Assembly: GCA_025642065.1 (NCBI GenBank)
Contig: JAODUP010000308.1
Location: forward strand, 186,001 to 250,000
Direction of reading: 5' to 3'
DNA: 64,000 nucleotides
From: Paralvinella palmiformis
Lineage: Eukaryota; Annelida; Polychaeta; Terebellida; Alvinellidae
The position numbers were made by a program, and so were the translations under genes. The notes beneath the pieces were generated by a model. The model was not told the DNA's origin, did no database searches, and saw only the letters and a list, made by a program, of their open reading frames with translations. How positions within the stretch are numbered: the stretch's first letter is position 1; each line of letters opens with the position of its first letter. Shown one piece after another: positions 63,801 to 64,000 of this stretch.

Positions 63801-64000
63801 CGTTAGTATACTGTATGTTCCTACTAATACAGTTTATTTTATGCCTTATCCTACCCTTCCTTGCCTTTCCCCGGGGCTAACCTGCCGTTAACTAGGCTAA
63901 CATCTCAGAGAATGGGTCTGGTCTAGTTAGTAACCAGATCTAACATTGATTAAGATGGGGTCAGATCCAGATAAAATTTTGCATCCGGATCTAGAAACAT
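63801..64000. other. non-coding right edge
   Basis: Somewhat GC-richer (CCTTGCCTTTCCCCGGGGCT); nothing recognised. Confidence 0.4.

Noticed and set aside
1..64000. CRISPR arrays, bacterial operons, phage attachment sites
   Set aside because: The DNA is eukaryotic in every respect (introns, SINEs, LINEs); regularly spaced repeats are microsatellites, minisatellites or the integrase array without unique spacers.

Overview
This is a window of animal nuclear DNA. It is strongly AT-rich, full of (TA)n microsatellites, and almost free of long open reading frames. Coding signal appears only as short exons with GT/AG splice edges or as broken mobile elements. The mix of tRNA-headed SINEs, CR1/jockey-like and L2-like LINEs, Ty3/gypsy, BEL/Pao and DIRS-type retroelements and hAT-type MITEs fits a marine invertebrate. 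A mollusc or another lophotrochozoan is my favoured inference, but no feature proves the species.

Layout. 0-10 kb: a possible last codon block of a plus-strand gene at the left edge, then non-coding DNA with two hAT-like MITEs (3986-4887, 7764-8029) and a degenerate TTAGACATCAGTTAGTTATT repeat field. 10.4-10.5 kb: the first coding exon of NCKAP1 (HEM/NAP1, a WAVE-complex subunit) on the minus strand, with its promoter side to the right. 11-24 kb: decayed LINEs, SINEs, a THAP-type zinc-finger first exon (18002) and, 2.5 kb downstream, a frameshifted P2X7-tail-like cysteine domain (20.5 kb). 24.5-28.9 kb: a gypsy retrotransposon carrying an in-frame 5 x 81 bp tandem repeat inside its integrase. 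29-34 kb: a third hAT-like MITE and a decayed gene of a repetitive, transposon-like family, cut by a LINE. 34.3-36.3 kb: a BEL/Pao gag-protease remnant (minus). 36.8-42.9 kb: a DIRS/Ngaro-type element (minus) that contains a hAT MITE, which itself contains a SINE. 43-54 kb: SINEs, a hAT transposase remnant, two candidate host exons (46893-47044 minus; 50171-50242 plus) and a near-perfect 102 bp palindrome. 54.4-55.4 kb: two decayed minisatellites leading into a GC-rich single-exon UDP-glycosyltransferase-like gene (minus, one frameshift). 58.8-60.4 kb: an L2-like LINE. The rest is SINEs and simple repeats.

The host genes (NCKAP1, the UGT-like gene, the THAP-type exon and the unnamed exons) show no shared pathway; they are neighbours in a repeat-dominated region. 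The clearest working relation is among the mobile elements: one SINE family shares its 3' tail with the L2-like LINE, SINE copies have long target duplications, and three separate MITE families have exact 8-bp target duplications. No clearly new biological system was proven here. The best leads are the integrase tandem array, the UGT that lacks its donor-binding signature, the palindrome, and the THAP/P2X7-like pair.
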